Positions 10,256 to 20,010 of a stretch of DNA of 64,000 bases are shown piece by piece. Both the position numbers and the translations under genes were made by a program. Below the pieces are notes generated by a model. That model ran no database searches and was not told the DNA's origin. It saw nothing but the letters and a program-made list of their open reading frames with translations. The DNA comes from Pseudobutyrivibrio ruminis (GTDB lineage: Bacteria; Bacillota; Clostridia; Lachnospirales; Lachnospiraceae), in NCBI GenBank assembly GCA_015057315.1, contig SVER01000002.1, forward strand, positions 62,001 to 126,000, written 5' to 3'. Positions within the stretch are counted from its first letter, which is position 1. Each line of letters opens with the position of its first letter.

Positions 10256-10619
10256 TGAGGCAGGCAAGCCTCAGATTCGCCACATAGGTGGTTATACAAT
10301 TGATGGAAAAGATATTCTCTTTTCAACAGGCAAGGATACTGATAAGACTAGAGAAATTGCCAACAACAATAATGTAGCTCTTCTTTTCCAGCATGAGGGC
10401 CAGCAGGCGCTTAAGAATGTAACTTTATATGGTAAGGCAAGAAAGCTTGATGAGGAGGAAACAAAAAAGGCTGTTGATCTTATTAAAATAAGAAGACCTC
10501 AGCTTAGATACACTCCAGAGGCAAATATTATATATAGAGTTGAAAGTGAATCTGTAAAGGTTCTTGATTTCTCAAAGGAAGAGAGACAGGTTGTATTTCC
10601 AGCAAGTGAGTTAGCGTAG
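10188..10619 (+). CDS. Pyridoxamine 5'-phosphate oxidase-fold (FMN/split-barrel) protein
   Basis: MAELKAIKDYIYENKSLVLATVDEAGKPQIRHIGGY; strong RBS GAAAGGAG; overlaps upstream CDS by 68 nt. Confidence 0.85.
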   Translation: MAELKAIKDYIYENKSLVLATVDEAGKPQIRHIGGYTIDGKDILFSTGKDTDKTREIANNNNVALLFQHEGQQALKNVTLYGKARKLDEEETKKAVDLIKIRRPQLRYTPEANIIYRVESESVKVLDFSKEERQVVFPASELA

Positions 10620-10626
10620 GTAAGAA

Positions 10627-11328
10627 ATGAAAAATGTATTGGTAGTAAGTGCTTTGTCCCAAGAGACAGAGTACATCGAGGAATATTTAAAAGATAAAAA
10701 CGATTGGCTTAAGCAGAAGGATGGAGATTTTGTAAACATGATTCAAGATATCCATCTTTATGTAAAGGTCCTTGGAGTAGGCAAAGTAAATGCTGCCTTT
10801 CAGACAGCCGATGCCATTAGGGATACCAATCCTGATTTAATTGTAAATGTAGGAGTGGCAGGTGGATTGGCGGATGATTTAAAAAGAGGGTCTGTGGCTA
10901 TAGGAACAGATTATGTTCAGGTTGATATGAAGACACTTTTACCAGAAAACAGTCCTGTAATTGATTCTACACCGGAGCATATTGTTGATGGAATACTAGA
11001 GGTGGCAAAGGCTAATAATATTAGCTACAGGGCTGGCAGAATTGCCACAGGAGATTTTGTTTTATACGAAAGAAAAAAGAGAAGGGCAATAAAAAAAGAG
11101 TTTAATCCAATTGCCTTTGATATGGAAACAGCAGCTGTAGCCCAGGTAGCAACAGCAAAGAAAATTGATTTTGTTGGCATCAGAAGTTTTTCTGATATGG
11201 CAAACAAGAAAACAATAGGATTACTCAGTAAAAAAGATAAAGTTAATGAATCTGAAAAGAAGCTGAGAGAAGCGGTGTTTAAAATACCTGCAAAGTTAAT
11301 AATTGATTACTTGGTAACTACAAAATAA
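10627..11328 (+). CDS. 5'-methylthioadenosine/S-adenosylhomocysteine nucleosidase-like protein
   Basis: PNP_UDP family: LIVNVGVAGGLADDLKRGSVAIGTDYVQVDM, FDMETAAVAQVA. Confidence 0.85.
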   Translation: MKNVLVVSALSQETEYIEEYLKDKNDWLKQKDGDFVNMIQDIHLYVKVLGVGKVNAAFQTADAIRDTNPDLIVNVGVAGGLADDLKRGSVAIGTDYVQVDMKTLLPENSPVIDSTPEHIVDGILEVAKANNISYRAGRIATGDFVLYERKKRRAIKKEFNPIAFDMETAAVAQVATAKKIDFVGIRSFSDMANKKTIGLLSKKDKVNESEKKLREAVFKIPAKLIIDYLVTTK

Positions 11329-11332
11329 AGAC

Positions 11333-11382
11333 GACTGACTAGACAACTAGAGGCCTAAATTAAGGCATCTAGTTGTTTTTTC
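11333..11382 (+). terminator. Terminator/attenuator hairpin sharing 21-nt leader with 582-602
   Basis: GACTGACTAGACAACTAGAGGCCTaaattAAGGCATCTAGTTGTTTTTT. Confidence 0.75.
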
Positions 11383-11494
11383 TATCTAGGGAGAAATTTA
11401 TGAAAAGTTATTTGAAATTATCATGTGGGGGAATAAGCCGGTGTTGTCTATTCATTCATACGTAACTAATAATTAAGCAAAAAAGGAGAATTTG

Positions 11495-12490
11495 ATGAAG
11501 ACAAAAATATTAAGCATACTGCTAGCAACGGCTTTGTTAGGAGCTCTTACAGGCTGTGGAACAGGTTCAGTAGCAGCAAAAGTAAATGAGACAAATGACA
11601 ATGGAAAAGAAGGTGAAAGCACTTTAAGGCTTGGAATACAACCTGGTGATTTATTAGATAATGTGGCTTTTGCAAAAGGCTTTTTTGATGAGGAAGGATT
11701 AAATGTAGAGGCCCAGGTATTTAGTTATGGCCCACCAATTGTAGAGGCTTTAACTTCAGGAGATTTGGACGTTGGTCTTATGGGAGATCAACCTGCATTT
11801 TCAGCAATTTCAAATGGCGTGCCTGTGGAAATTATTTCTGGTACACAGTCTTCTAATAAACGACATGGATTAATAGCAAGAGATGATTCAAATATTGAAT
11901 CTTTAGAGGATTTGAAAGGCAAAACTGTTTCTGTACCAGTTGGTTCAAATGCTCAGCCATTACTTTACATTTATCTTGAATCCGCAGGGTTGACAGAAGA
12001 TGATGTAGAGATTGTTAATCTTGGAGTTGTGGATGCTGAAACAAGTATTATTGCTGGCGATATTGATGCTGCTGTAGTGTATGAACCTCATTTCACATCA
12101 GTTGCAACAAAAGAAAATGGTGTTCATGTAGTTACTGATGCAGAAGGGTATAAAGACTATGTAAGTATAAGCATTGGAAGGGTTGACTATGATAAGGAAC
12201 ATCCAGAAGAATTAGCAAAGCTTTTAAGAGCATGGGATAAAGCAGCTAAATGGGCAAAAGAAAATCCCGAAGAAGCAGCTCAAATTGTTTATGATGCAGA
12301 TGGTACAAGTAAAGAAATTACACTTAATTTCATTTCAAATTCCGAAATAGGACCAGGATTAACTGAGAGTAGAGTTCAAGCATTATTAGATGGAAAAGAA
12401 CAATCTCTTAAATATGGTTTAATTGAAAATGACTATGATTTAAACGACTATATTAATTATGACTATCTTGAATTAGCTGGCTTACATTAG
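11495..12490 (+). CDS. ABC transporter substrate-binding lipoprotein (SsuA/NMT1-like)
   Basis: Lipobox LGALTGCG; RBS AAAGGAG; followed by permease and ATPase. Confidence 0.88.
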   Translation: MKTKILSILLATALLGALTGCGTGSVAAKVNETNDNGKEGESTLRLGIQPGDLLDNVAFAKGFFDEEGLNVEAQVFSYGPPIVEALTSGDLDVGLMGDQPAFSAISNGVPVEIISGTQSSNKRHGLIARDDSNIESLEDLKGKTVSVPVGSNAQPLLYIYLESAGLTEDDVEIVNLGVVDAETSIIAGDIDAAVVYEPHFTSVATKENGVHVVTDAEGYKDYVSISIGRVDYDKEHPEELAKLLRAWDKAAKWAKENPEEAAQIVYDADGTSKEITLNFISNSEIGPGLTESRVQALLDGKEQSLKYGLIENDYDLNDYINYDYLELAGLH

Positions 12491-12501
12491 GAGTGTTAGA
12501 T

Positions 12502-13284
12502 ATGAATACAGATTTTGGATTGAATAAACATCTAAAGTCGTTCCTATATGCGATATGGATACCTGCTATATTAGTAATTCTTTGGACTATTGGAAGTAAC
12601 ACAAGGGTATTAAATAATTCAATCTTTCCAACGCCTCAAAAACTGTTTGGGGCGTGGTATGAAATGATTATTAGCGGCAAATATTTAACTCATGTTATAT
12701 CAAGCTTTTCAAGGGTCATCAAAGGTTTTTTTGTAGGAAGTATATTAGGAATAACTTTAGGAACAATTATAGGTCTTTTTAGTAGTGCTAAAAAGTCCAC
12801 TGTTGCACTTATTGGTATGTTAAGACCTATTCCAGCGATTGCACTAATTCCGCTTTTTATTCTATCACTTGGAATAGGTGAGACATCGAAGGTTGCTGTA
12901 ATTGTACTTGGTAGCTTTTGGCCAATATTAATAAATACGATAGCTGGGCTTTCTACTACAGATCCTAAGCTACTTGAGGTGGGAACAATATTTGATAAGT
13001 CAAAAAGGCAGGTTCTTTTTAATATTATTTTCCCATCTGCAGCACCATATATATTCACTGGACTTAGACTTGGAGTTAGTAGCTCTTGGACTTGTGTGGT
13101 GGCAGCCGAGATGATTGCAGCTTCATCTGGCATTGGTTATTTAATTTCTTATGGACGAGAAATGGCTCAGCCAGCCACACTATTTATTGGAGTTTTTTCC
13201 ATGGGTTTATACGGACTTTTAATTGAACTGTTAGTAATCAATTTGCAAAAGAAAGCTATCTATTGGATACCAAACTCAAAGTAA
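12502..13284 (+). CDS. ABC transporter permease
   Basis: BPD_transp_1-type; ATG at 12502 has better RBS spacing than GTG at 12493. Confidence 0.9.
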   Translation: MNTDFGLNKHLKSFLYAIWIPAILVILWTIGSNTRVLNNSIFPTPQKLFGAWYEMIISGKYLTHVISSFSRVIKGFFVGSILGITLGTIIGLFSSAKKSTVALIGMLRPIPAIALIPLFILSLGIGETSKVAVIVLGSFWPILINTIAGLSTTDPKLLEVGTIFDKSKRQVLFNIIFPSAAPYIFTGLRLGVSSSWTCVVAAEMIAASSGIGYLISYGREMAQPATLFIGVFSMGLYGLLIELLVINLQKKAIYWIPNSK

Positions 13285-13296
13285 TAGGAGGACATT

Positions 13297-14067
13297 ATGA
13301 GTATTGAGATAAGAAATGTAAAAAAGGTGTTTCCTATAAAGAATTCAACTATTGAGGTACTAAAAAATGTCGATTTAAAAATCTCTGATGGAGAAATATT
13401 AAGTATAGTAGGCGGGAGTGGTTGTGGAAAAAGTACTTTACTTAGAATTATTTCTGGTTTGGATAATGCTACAGATGGGGAAGTAATAATCGATGGAAAA
13501 AAAGTAGATGGTTCTTCTAAGAAAGACATAGGTGTGGTCTTTCAAGAGCCAAGGCTTTTTCCTTGGAGTACAGTTGAGAAAAATATAGAATTTGGAATCA
13601 CAGATAAACTTACAAAAGAAGAGAAAAAAGAAAGGGTTAAGTATTACATTGATTTGGTAGGACTTACAGGTTTTGAAAAAGCGCTGCCACATCAATTATC
13701 AGGAGGTATGCAACAGCGAGTGAATATAGCGCGTTCACTTATCAATGAACCTAAGGCTCTTCTTTTGGATGAACCGTTTGGAGCACTTGATGCATTCACA
13801 AAAATAAATTTGCAAAATGAAGTACTGAAGATTTGGGAACAGAAAAAAACAACACTAATAATAGTAACACACGATATTGATGAGGCTATATACATGGGAA
13901 ATAGGGTTGTTGTTATGTCTAGCAAACCGGGGGTTGTAAAGAAAGAGATTCCAGTTGAATTACCTAGAAAACGAAATAGAACAGGTACTGATTTTGCATA
14001 TATTCGAAGAAAAATATATAAAGAATTTTTTGAAGAGACAGAAGAGTTAGCAGAGTACGTAATTTAA
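13297..14067 (+). CDS. ABC transporter ATP-binding protein
   Basis: [36 protein letters not shown]. Confidence 0.95.
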   Translation: MSIEIRNVKKVFPIKNSTIEVLKNVDLKISDGEILSIVGGSGCGKSTLLRIISGLDNATDGEVIIDGKKVDGSSKKDIGVVFQEPRLFPWSTVEKNIEFGITDKLTKEEKKERVKYYIDLVGLTGFEKALPHQLSGGMQQRVNIARSLINEPKALLLDEPFGALDAFTKINLQNEVLKIWEQKKTTLIIVTHDIDEAIYMGNRVVVMSSKPGVVKKEIPVELPRKRNRTGTDFAYIRRKIYKEFFEETEELAEYVI

Positions 14068-14081
14068 GATGGAGGATAGTT

Positions 14082-15341
14082 ATGGCAGTAAAAAATGTTG
14101 AGCTTGATAAAGAGCTACTTGCTGAGATTCAGTTAAAAAATGAATTGCAGGTTTACGGAATTAATTTTCCACCTGATATTTTTAAAGACCTTGAGCTAGG
14201 AACAAAGTATAAGGAACAGGTAAATGTACTGTTCTCAAGTGATAGACATGCACATGTGGCATACAACTTCCCAGTTTGCGTAATCACACCAAAGGGAGGA
14301 TATCAAATACGGGTGGTATGGGACAAGAGCAGTCCATATACACTTAAGTATGAAGATGGAAGATTCTTTATTGAATATCAGGGAGCTATTGTTCTAGATA
14401 ATCTAAGCTTTGCTAAGAGAGCTAAGTATTACGACAAGAAGACATCTGATGGCACACTTATGAAGACTGTTGCTGTTGATTATGGTTATGGCCACATGTT
14501 TGTGTCATACAGTAATGAGTGCTTCCTTAAGGATAAGGGACTTGATTGCCTTTTCTGCAATATCAATGCTACAAAGGCACTCTATGGTGACCGTGATCAT
14601 GTTTCATGGAAGACACCAAAGCAGATTGCCGAGACTATTGCCGAAGGCTACAAAGAAGGCTTCAATAAGATGACTGTCAGCGGTGGATTTATTCCAGAGC
14701 GTCGTGAGGTAGAGTACTACATCGATGTGGCAGAGGCAATTCAGGAAGCTACTGGATTAGAGGACTTTAATGGAACAGCCTGCGTAGGTGCAACAAAGGA
14801 TTTTTCTGTTTTTGAAAACTATAAGCAGGCAGGATTTAGGACAATTGCCAGCAACATCGAAATATGGAATCCTAAGATGTTTGATGTAATTTGCCCAGGT
14901 AAGACAGAGTACTGCGGTGGTAGGGAAAACTGGATTAAAGCACTTTTATATGAGGTAGACGTATTTGGTAAATTCAATGTTCGTTCTACTATGGTATCTG
15001 GTATTGAGCCAAAGCAGGATACATTAGAAGGATTACAGTATCTTGTTGAGCATGGAATTGTTGCTCTTCCAAGCCAGTGGAATCCTAACTGTGGTTCTGC
15101 ACTTGAGGGTCATAGAACACCTAATGCTGAGTGGCACTGGGATGTTTTCGAGAAGGCAGTTGCCCTTTATAGAAATAATGGACTTACATGGCAGCAGTTT
15201 GCAGATGCTACAGCGGGCAGTGATTCTGTTGCTCATGACTTATTCAGATTATACGAGGGAATTCCTACAAGTGAAATTATAACAGGTACAAATCGTATAT
15301 TAACAGCAGAAGAGTTTATTGATGAGGCTATAGCTGTTTAA
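14082..15341 (+). CDS. Radical SAM-like protein, paralogue of 3753-4937
   Basis: NECFLKDKGLDCLFCN (CX8CX2C), TVSGGFIPERREVEYY, SALEGHRTP shared with paralogue. Confidence 0.7.
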   Translation: MAVKNVELDKELLAEIQLKNELQVYGINFPPDIFKDLELGTKYKEQVNVLFSSDRHAHVAYNFPVCVITPKGGYQIRVVWDKSSPYTLKYEDGRFFIEYQGAIVLDNLSFAKRAKYYDKKTSDGTLMKTVAVDYGYGHMFVSYSNECFLKDKGLDCLFCNINATKALYGDRDHVSWKTPKQIAETIAEGYKEGFNKMTVSGGFIPERREVEYYIDVAEAIQEATGLEDFNGTACVGATKDFSVFENYKQAGFRTIASNIEIWNPKMFDVICPGKTEYCGGRENWIKALLYEVDVFGKFNVRSTMVSGIEPKQDTLEGLQYLVEHGIVALPSQWNPNCGSALEGHRTPNAEWHWDVFEKAVALYRNNGLTWQQFADATAGSDSVAHDLFRLYEGIPTSEIITGTNRILTAEEFIDEAIAV

Positions 15342-15353
15342 TAGAGGAAAAAT

Positions 15354-16709
15354 ATGATATCTGATATGACAAAGGGAGATACATATAAAGTATTATTTAA
15401 GTTTTCTTTGTTCATAGCTGCTGGAAATATGCTCCAGCAGCTATATAATTTGGCTGATTTTTATATACTTGGTCGATATGCAGGAGTCAGTGCAATGGCA
15501 GCTGTAGGTGCTGCCAGTAATTCTGTTGTATTACTAATCAATGTAGCTGTTGGAATGAATATGGGCACCAATGTGGTTATTGCCACTTCTTTTGGTAAAA
15601 GGAGTATGCAACAAGTTAAAAATGGAATAAAAACAGGAATGCTCATGGCAACGGTCATTGGTATTGCATTTACAGTGCTTGGAATTGTATTTACAAGATG
15701 GATATTACTTGTAACTAATACCCCAATAGAACTTTTAGAAGAAGCAAATACGTATTTACAAATTTATTTTTATGGTTTAGTATTTCTCTTTTTATTCAAC
15801 ATAATTATTGCTATCTCTCAGGCTTTAGGAGATTCAAAAACTTCTTTTTGTTCATTAATAATATCAGCAATAATAAATATTATTCTTGATATTTACCTGG
15901 TTAAGTATCGTAACTTAGGGGTTAAAGGTGCGGCTATAGCTACAGTTATATCTGAAATAATATGTTTGCTTTTTGGAGTAGTAATGCTGGTTAAACTCTT
16001 GTGTCAAATGGATGGAACACAAGTGTATAAATATGATTTTAAGGAGCAGGAGAAGATAATAAACGAGAGTATACCTGCTGTATTGCAAAGAAGTGTTATT
16101 GCTATTGGTGTTACCTTGATGCAATCACTTATAAATCGTTATGGAATAAATATTATGGCAGGGTACACGGCTGCTACAAAGCTATTTAGTATAGTTTCTT
16201 TGCCTGTAATGGATATAGGCAATGCTGTAACAATATTTACTGCTCAAAATATGGGAGCAAATAAAAAAAGTAGGGTTAAAGAAGGAATATTAGCAGCTAT
16301 TGTTTTGGATATCTTTTTTTCAATTTTTATTCTTATATTGGTATTTGGATTTGGAAGACAGATAATAACTTTTTTTATTTCAAGCCGCAGCAACTTAGAA
16401 GCTATTGAATTTGGCATTAGATACATACGAATTACATGTGTATTTCAGATAATTCAGGGAATACTTCAAGTGTATAACGGGGTTATTAGAGGGGCATCTG
16501 ATGTGAGAGGTTTTATGGGAAGCTTTACGTTAAACCTTTTTGCTAGAGTCGCATGTGGATACGCCTTAGCTTATTTCCTTGGATTAAGATACATACCTTA
16601 TGCCTGGCCAGTGGGCTGGGCTGTTGGGTTGGCAACTGGTTATATGAGATATGCAAAGTTATTTCAAAATGCCAGAACCCCAACTGTTGAAAGCAAAAAT
16701 AATAGATGA
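15354..16709 (+). CDS. MATE family transporter
   Basis: 12-TM MATE-like sequence, AAGNMLQQLYNLADFYILGRYAG. Confidence 0.9.
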   Translation: MISDMTKGDTYKVLFKFSLFIAAGNMLQQLYNLADFYILGRYAGVSAMAAVGAASNSVVLLINVAVGMNMGTNVVIATSFGKRSMQQVKNGIKTGMLMATVIGIAFTVLGIVFTRWILLVTNTPIELLEEANTYLQIYFYGLVFLFLFNIIIAISQALGDSKTSFCSLIISAIINIILDIYLVKYRNLGVKGAAIATVISEIICLLFGVVMLVKLLCQMDGTQVYKYDFKEQEKIINESIPAVLQRSVIAIGVTLMQSLINRYGINIMAGYTAATKLFSIVSLPVMDIGNAVTIFTAQNMGANKKSRVKEGILAAIVLDIFFSIFILILVFGFGRQIITFFISSRSNLEAIEFGIRYIRITCVFQIIQGILQVYNGVIRGASDVRGFMGSFTLNLFARVACGYALAYFLGLRYIPYAWPVGWAVGLATGYMRYAKLFQNARTPTVESKNNR

Positions 16710-16721
16710 AAGGAGTTAAAA

Positions 16722-18809
16722 ATGAGTTCGGCTGGAAATGATTGGAACGGACAAGGAAGGCTCATAGATATATTCGAAAAGAAAAAAGTGGATAGATTGT
16801 CAAATAATACAGTTTTAGGAATTGATATTGGTTCAAGGCAATCAAAGGCCGCTTTGCTTCATGATAATCAGCTATATACTGCACTTGTACCTACAGGTTT
16901 TTTTATGCAGGAAACTGCTGATGAACTTATTCAAACATTAATAGAAAAAAGCGGGATAAGTAGATCTGATATTAAGTATATTGTCAGCACAGGATATGGA
17001 AGAATCGCTCTTAAATATAATGATATACCAAATCGTATAGTAACAGAAATCGCCTGCCATGGTATGGGAGCCTATTATTTAGGAAAAGATATAAAAACTG
17101 TAATTGATATAGGTGGACAGGATTCAAAAGCCATAAAGATAGATCCTAATACAGGAAAAGTATTGGATTTTGCAATGAATGACAAGTGTGCCGCTGGTAC
17201 AGGACGTTTTCTTGAGAGAATTGCAAATGTACTAGGGCTTGATATTAATAATATTGGCCCTGAATCTTTAAAGTCAGATAATGCAATGGACGTTAGTGCA
17301 CAGTGTATCGTATTTGCGGAATCTGAGGTGGTATCTGAGAGGGCAAAGGGAAGAGATGTTAGTGATATTGCTTATGGAATTCATAAGTCTGTAGCAAGAC
17401 GAGTTCATTCTCTTCTAAGCAGAGTTGGTATAGAAAAGAATGTACTTTTTACCGGTGGTGTTTCAAAAAATGTGGGTATAAAAAGAGCATTTGAGGAACT
17501 GCTTGGATTTGAAATATCACAAAGTAGTATTGATACCGTATATGCAGGTGCAATAGGTGCAGCTGTATATGCTGATGAATATGCTAAAGAAAGTGTTTTT
17601 AGTAAAGGAGAAGAGGGGAATTCTTTTAAGTTAAATATTTCTTCGATAGAGAATGCAGTAGAGTATCAGAAGGAATTGATAGTAAAAAAAGAGACTGGAA
17701 AGAAAAAGACAGTAGCTTATACCTGTGCATACGTACCAATTGAAATTTTAGCGTCAGCTAATGTTGCGCACTATAGAATTATGCATGCAGGCAATCAGGA
17801 TGAGATTATGGCAGGTGAGTCTTTAACACAGAGTGTCTTTTGTGATTTAACAAAAAGTGTTTTGGGAAGCTTTATTACAGAAAAGCCAATTGCAGCTGTT
17901 CTTGACCACGTATATACGTTTTTTACCTGTGACTGTATGAGAAAAACTATTGAGGCGGTAAATAGTAATTATGTATCAGCTACAATTTACAATATGCCTC
18001 GTCTTTTAAAGGATGAAAGCCAGGAAGAATACTACATAACAGAGCTTGAGGCTTTTAAGCAGGACTTAGAGGAACTTACAGGTGAGAAGATAGAGGATGC
18101 TACTATAAGCAAAAATATAGCTCTTTATAATGACGCCAGGAGATTACTTAGAGAAATCTCTGAGTACAGAATTAAAGGAACTCCTTTTTTGACAGGTAGC
18201 CAATTCCAAACTATCGCACATAGCTTTTTTTATTTGCCAGTAGATGTTTTGATAAATGAATTACAAAAGATTTTGGAACAGCTTAAAGATGTGGCTGATA
18301 AAGGAAAAAGTCATAAGCCACGTATTCTTTTTGCAGGAGGAATTCTTGCTGATGGTGATAACAAACTAACTTCTATCATAGAAAATCTAGGGGCTGATAT
18401 TGTAGCAGAGGATAACTGCGCAGGTCTTAGACCATTTACCAGAGATATTCCAAATACAGGTGACTGGAAGCAGGATATTGCTAGAGGATATAGGGGACAG
18501 GCTCCATGTGCAAGAATGAAGCCACTTGATAATGTGATTGAAGCCTCTGTGGAACTGGCTAAGAAATATAAGGTTGATGGAGCAGTATTTTATTATCTTA
18601 AATTCTGCCCTACCTACAGCATGTTTATCAAAAAATATACAGAAGCCCTACAGGCAATTAATGTGCCTGTACTTGTTGTTACAAGTGATTATTCTAAGGG
18701 TGATGAGGGGCAGATAAAGATTAGAGCAGAGGCATTTTTAGAAATGTTAGGAGGTATAAGAGATGGCGGAACAAAGCAAATCCAGCACAGAGAACAAAAC
18801 ACAGCTTGA
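16722..18809 (+). CDS. Fusion: BcrAD/BadFG-type ATPase (2-hydroxyacyl-CoA dehydratase activase) + HgdB-like domain
   Basis: GIDIGSRQSKAAL, DIGGQDSKAIKI, NDKCAAGTGRFLE, then HgdB-like C-terminal half with multiple Cys. Confidence 0.88.
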   Translation: MSSAGNDWNGQGRLIDIFEKKKVDRLSNNTVLGIDIGSRQSKAALLHDNQLYTALVPTGFFMQETADELIQTLIEKSGISRSDIKYIVSTGYGRIALKYNDIPNRIVTEIACHGMGAYYLGKDIKTVIDIGGQDSKAIKIDPNTGKVLDFAMNDKCAAGTGRFLERIANVLGLDINNIGPESLKSDNAMDVSAQCIVFAESEVVSERAKGRDVSDIAYGIHKSVARRVHSLLSRVGIEKNVLFTGGVSKNVGIKRAFEELLGFEISQSSIDTVYAGAIGAAVYADEYAKESVFSKGEEGNSFKLNISSIENAVEYQKELIVKKETGKKKTVAYTCAYVPIEILASANVAHYRIMHAGNQDEIMAGESLTQSVFCDLTKSVLGSFITEKPIAAVLDHVYTFFTCDCMRKTIEAVNSNYVSATIYNMPRLLKDESQEEYYITELEAFKQDLEELTGEKIEDATISKNIALYNDARRLLREISEYRIKGTPFLTGSQFQTIAHSFFYLPVDVLINELQKILEQLKDVADKGKSHKPRILFAGGILADGDNKLTSIIENLGADIVAEDNCAGLRPFTRDIPNTGDWKQDIARGYRGQAPCARMKPLDNVIEASVELAKKYKVDGAVFYYLKFCPTYSMFIKKYTEALQAINVPVLVVTSDYSKGDEGQIKIRAEAFLEMLGGIRDGGTKQIQHREQNTA

Positions 18810-20010
18810 TCATGTGATTTATTCTCGTGACGTAGTCCACAAGCATTCGAAGGCTACACAGAATATATTAAATCTTTGTATTGATTATATAGATTATTGT
18901 AAGAGAGCATTTCAGGAGGGCAAGGAAGTAATTTGGACTTCAGGAATGGGTACAGACAGTTCCTTATTCTATAGCCTAGGAATTATACCTGCTTCATTTA
19001 CAGAGATTGGAAGATTGTGTTCTGCAGATGCTGTTGTACTTGCAGAAGATTTTTTCCAGGTTCCAAATGAGACATGTGCTATGGTTAAGTCAGACTTAGG
19101 AGAATTCTACTTACAAAGAGGTACCATTGCCAATCGACTTTTTTATTCAAGTAAGGCGTGTGAGCCATACAATGTGGCATTTCAGCTCATAGAGGATTAC
19201 GGATATGATGTCCATGTTATGGATGTGGGATTCGGCCCTAAAAAAGCAAGCCAAGAAAGAATCGATAATATTAAAAAGCACTATAGAGATGAATATATAA
19301 AAGCTATTGAATGGGCTGCACCAGGTAGATATGACCCTGAAAAGCTCCGCACAGAGCTTGTTTTTTATAATAAGATTCAGAGGAAAATAAGGACAATATT
19401 TAACCTAAGGGCTTATCATCCAACATATATAGGTTCACTTCCAATGATGCTTCTTTTGATGGGTAATGCTCATTATTTTGGAAAGCCACTTGAGTACGAG
19501 GCTACTCTAGATAGGCTTATTGAAGAGCTTAGTGACTTAAAGCCAGGAGAGTACCATGATGAAAAGGCAATTCTTTGCTGGTCAGGTGCAAGAGGTCAGG
19601 AGTTCAATATTTTTGAAGCCATAGATGAAGCCGGTGGAGCAGTGCTTTCATGGAATATTCCGAATAATACAGTTCATGAGTTTAACACAGAAATTGATCC
19701 AATAGATGCCCTTGTGGAATTTGAGCTTGGTGACCTTATAAGCGGTACATCTGAAAATGCTAGCCGCTACATAATAAAGGATATGGAAAAATACAATGCT
19801 ACAGGTGTAATTTTTTATGCTTATCTAGGTTGCTCGTTCGCCACAATAGATATTGAGCTTAAGAGAAAATATTTTAAAGAGCATAACATACCGGGTTTAT
19901 CTTTAATAGGATCTTTTGATGTAGGTACTGTCACAGGCCAGGTTACTACAAGAGTTAGAGCCTTTGTTGAGATGTTGGCAAAACAACGTAAGGAGAGTAA
20001 AACCGCATGA
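18763..20010 (+). CDS. 2-hydroxyacyl-CoA dehydratase (HgdB/double-cubane cluster protein-like) family protein
   Basis: GMGTDSSLFYSLGIIPASFTEIGRLC...PNETCAMVKSDLGEF; overlaps upstream CDS by 47 nt. Confidence 0.82.
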   Translation: MAEQSKSSTENKTQLDHVIYSRDVVHKHSKATQNILNLCIDYIDYCKRAFQEGKEVIWTSGMGTDSSLFYSLGIIPASFTEIGRLCSADAVVLAEDFFQVPNETCAMVKSDLGEFYLQRGTIANRLFYSSKACEPYNVAFQLIEDYGYDVHVMDVGFGPKKASQERIDNIKKHYRDEYIKAIEWAAPGRYDPEKLRTELVFYNKIQRKIRTIFNLRAYHPTYIGSLPMMLLLMGNAHYFGKPLEYEATLDRLIEELSDLKPGEYHDEKAILCWSGARGQEFNIFEAIDEAGGAVLSWNIPNNTVHEFNTEIDPIDALVEFELGDLISGTSENASRYIIKDMEKYNATGVIFYAYLGCSFATIDIELKRKYFKEHNIPGLSLIGSFDVGTVTGQVTTRVRAFVEMLAKQRKESKTA

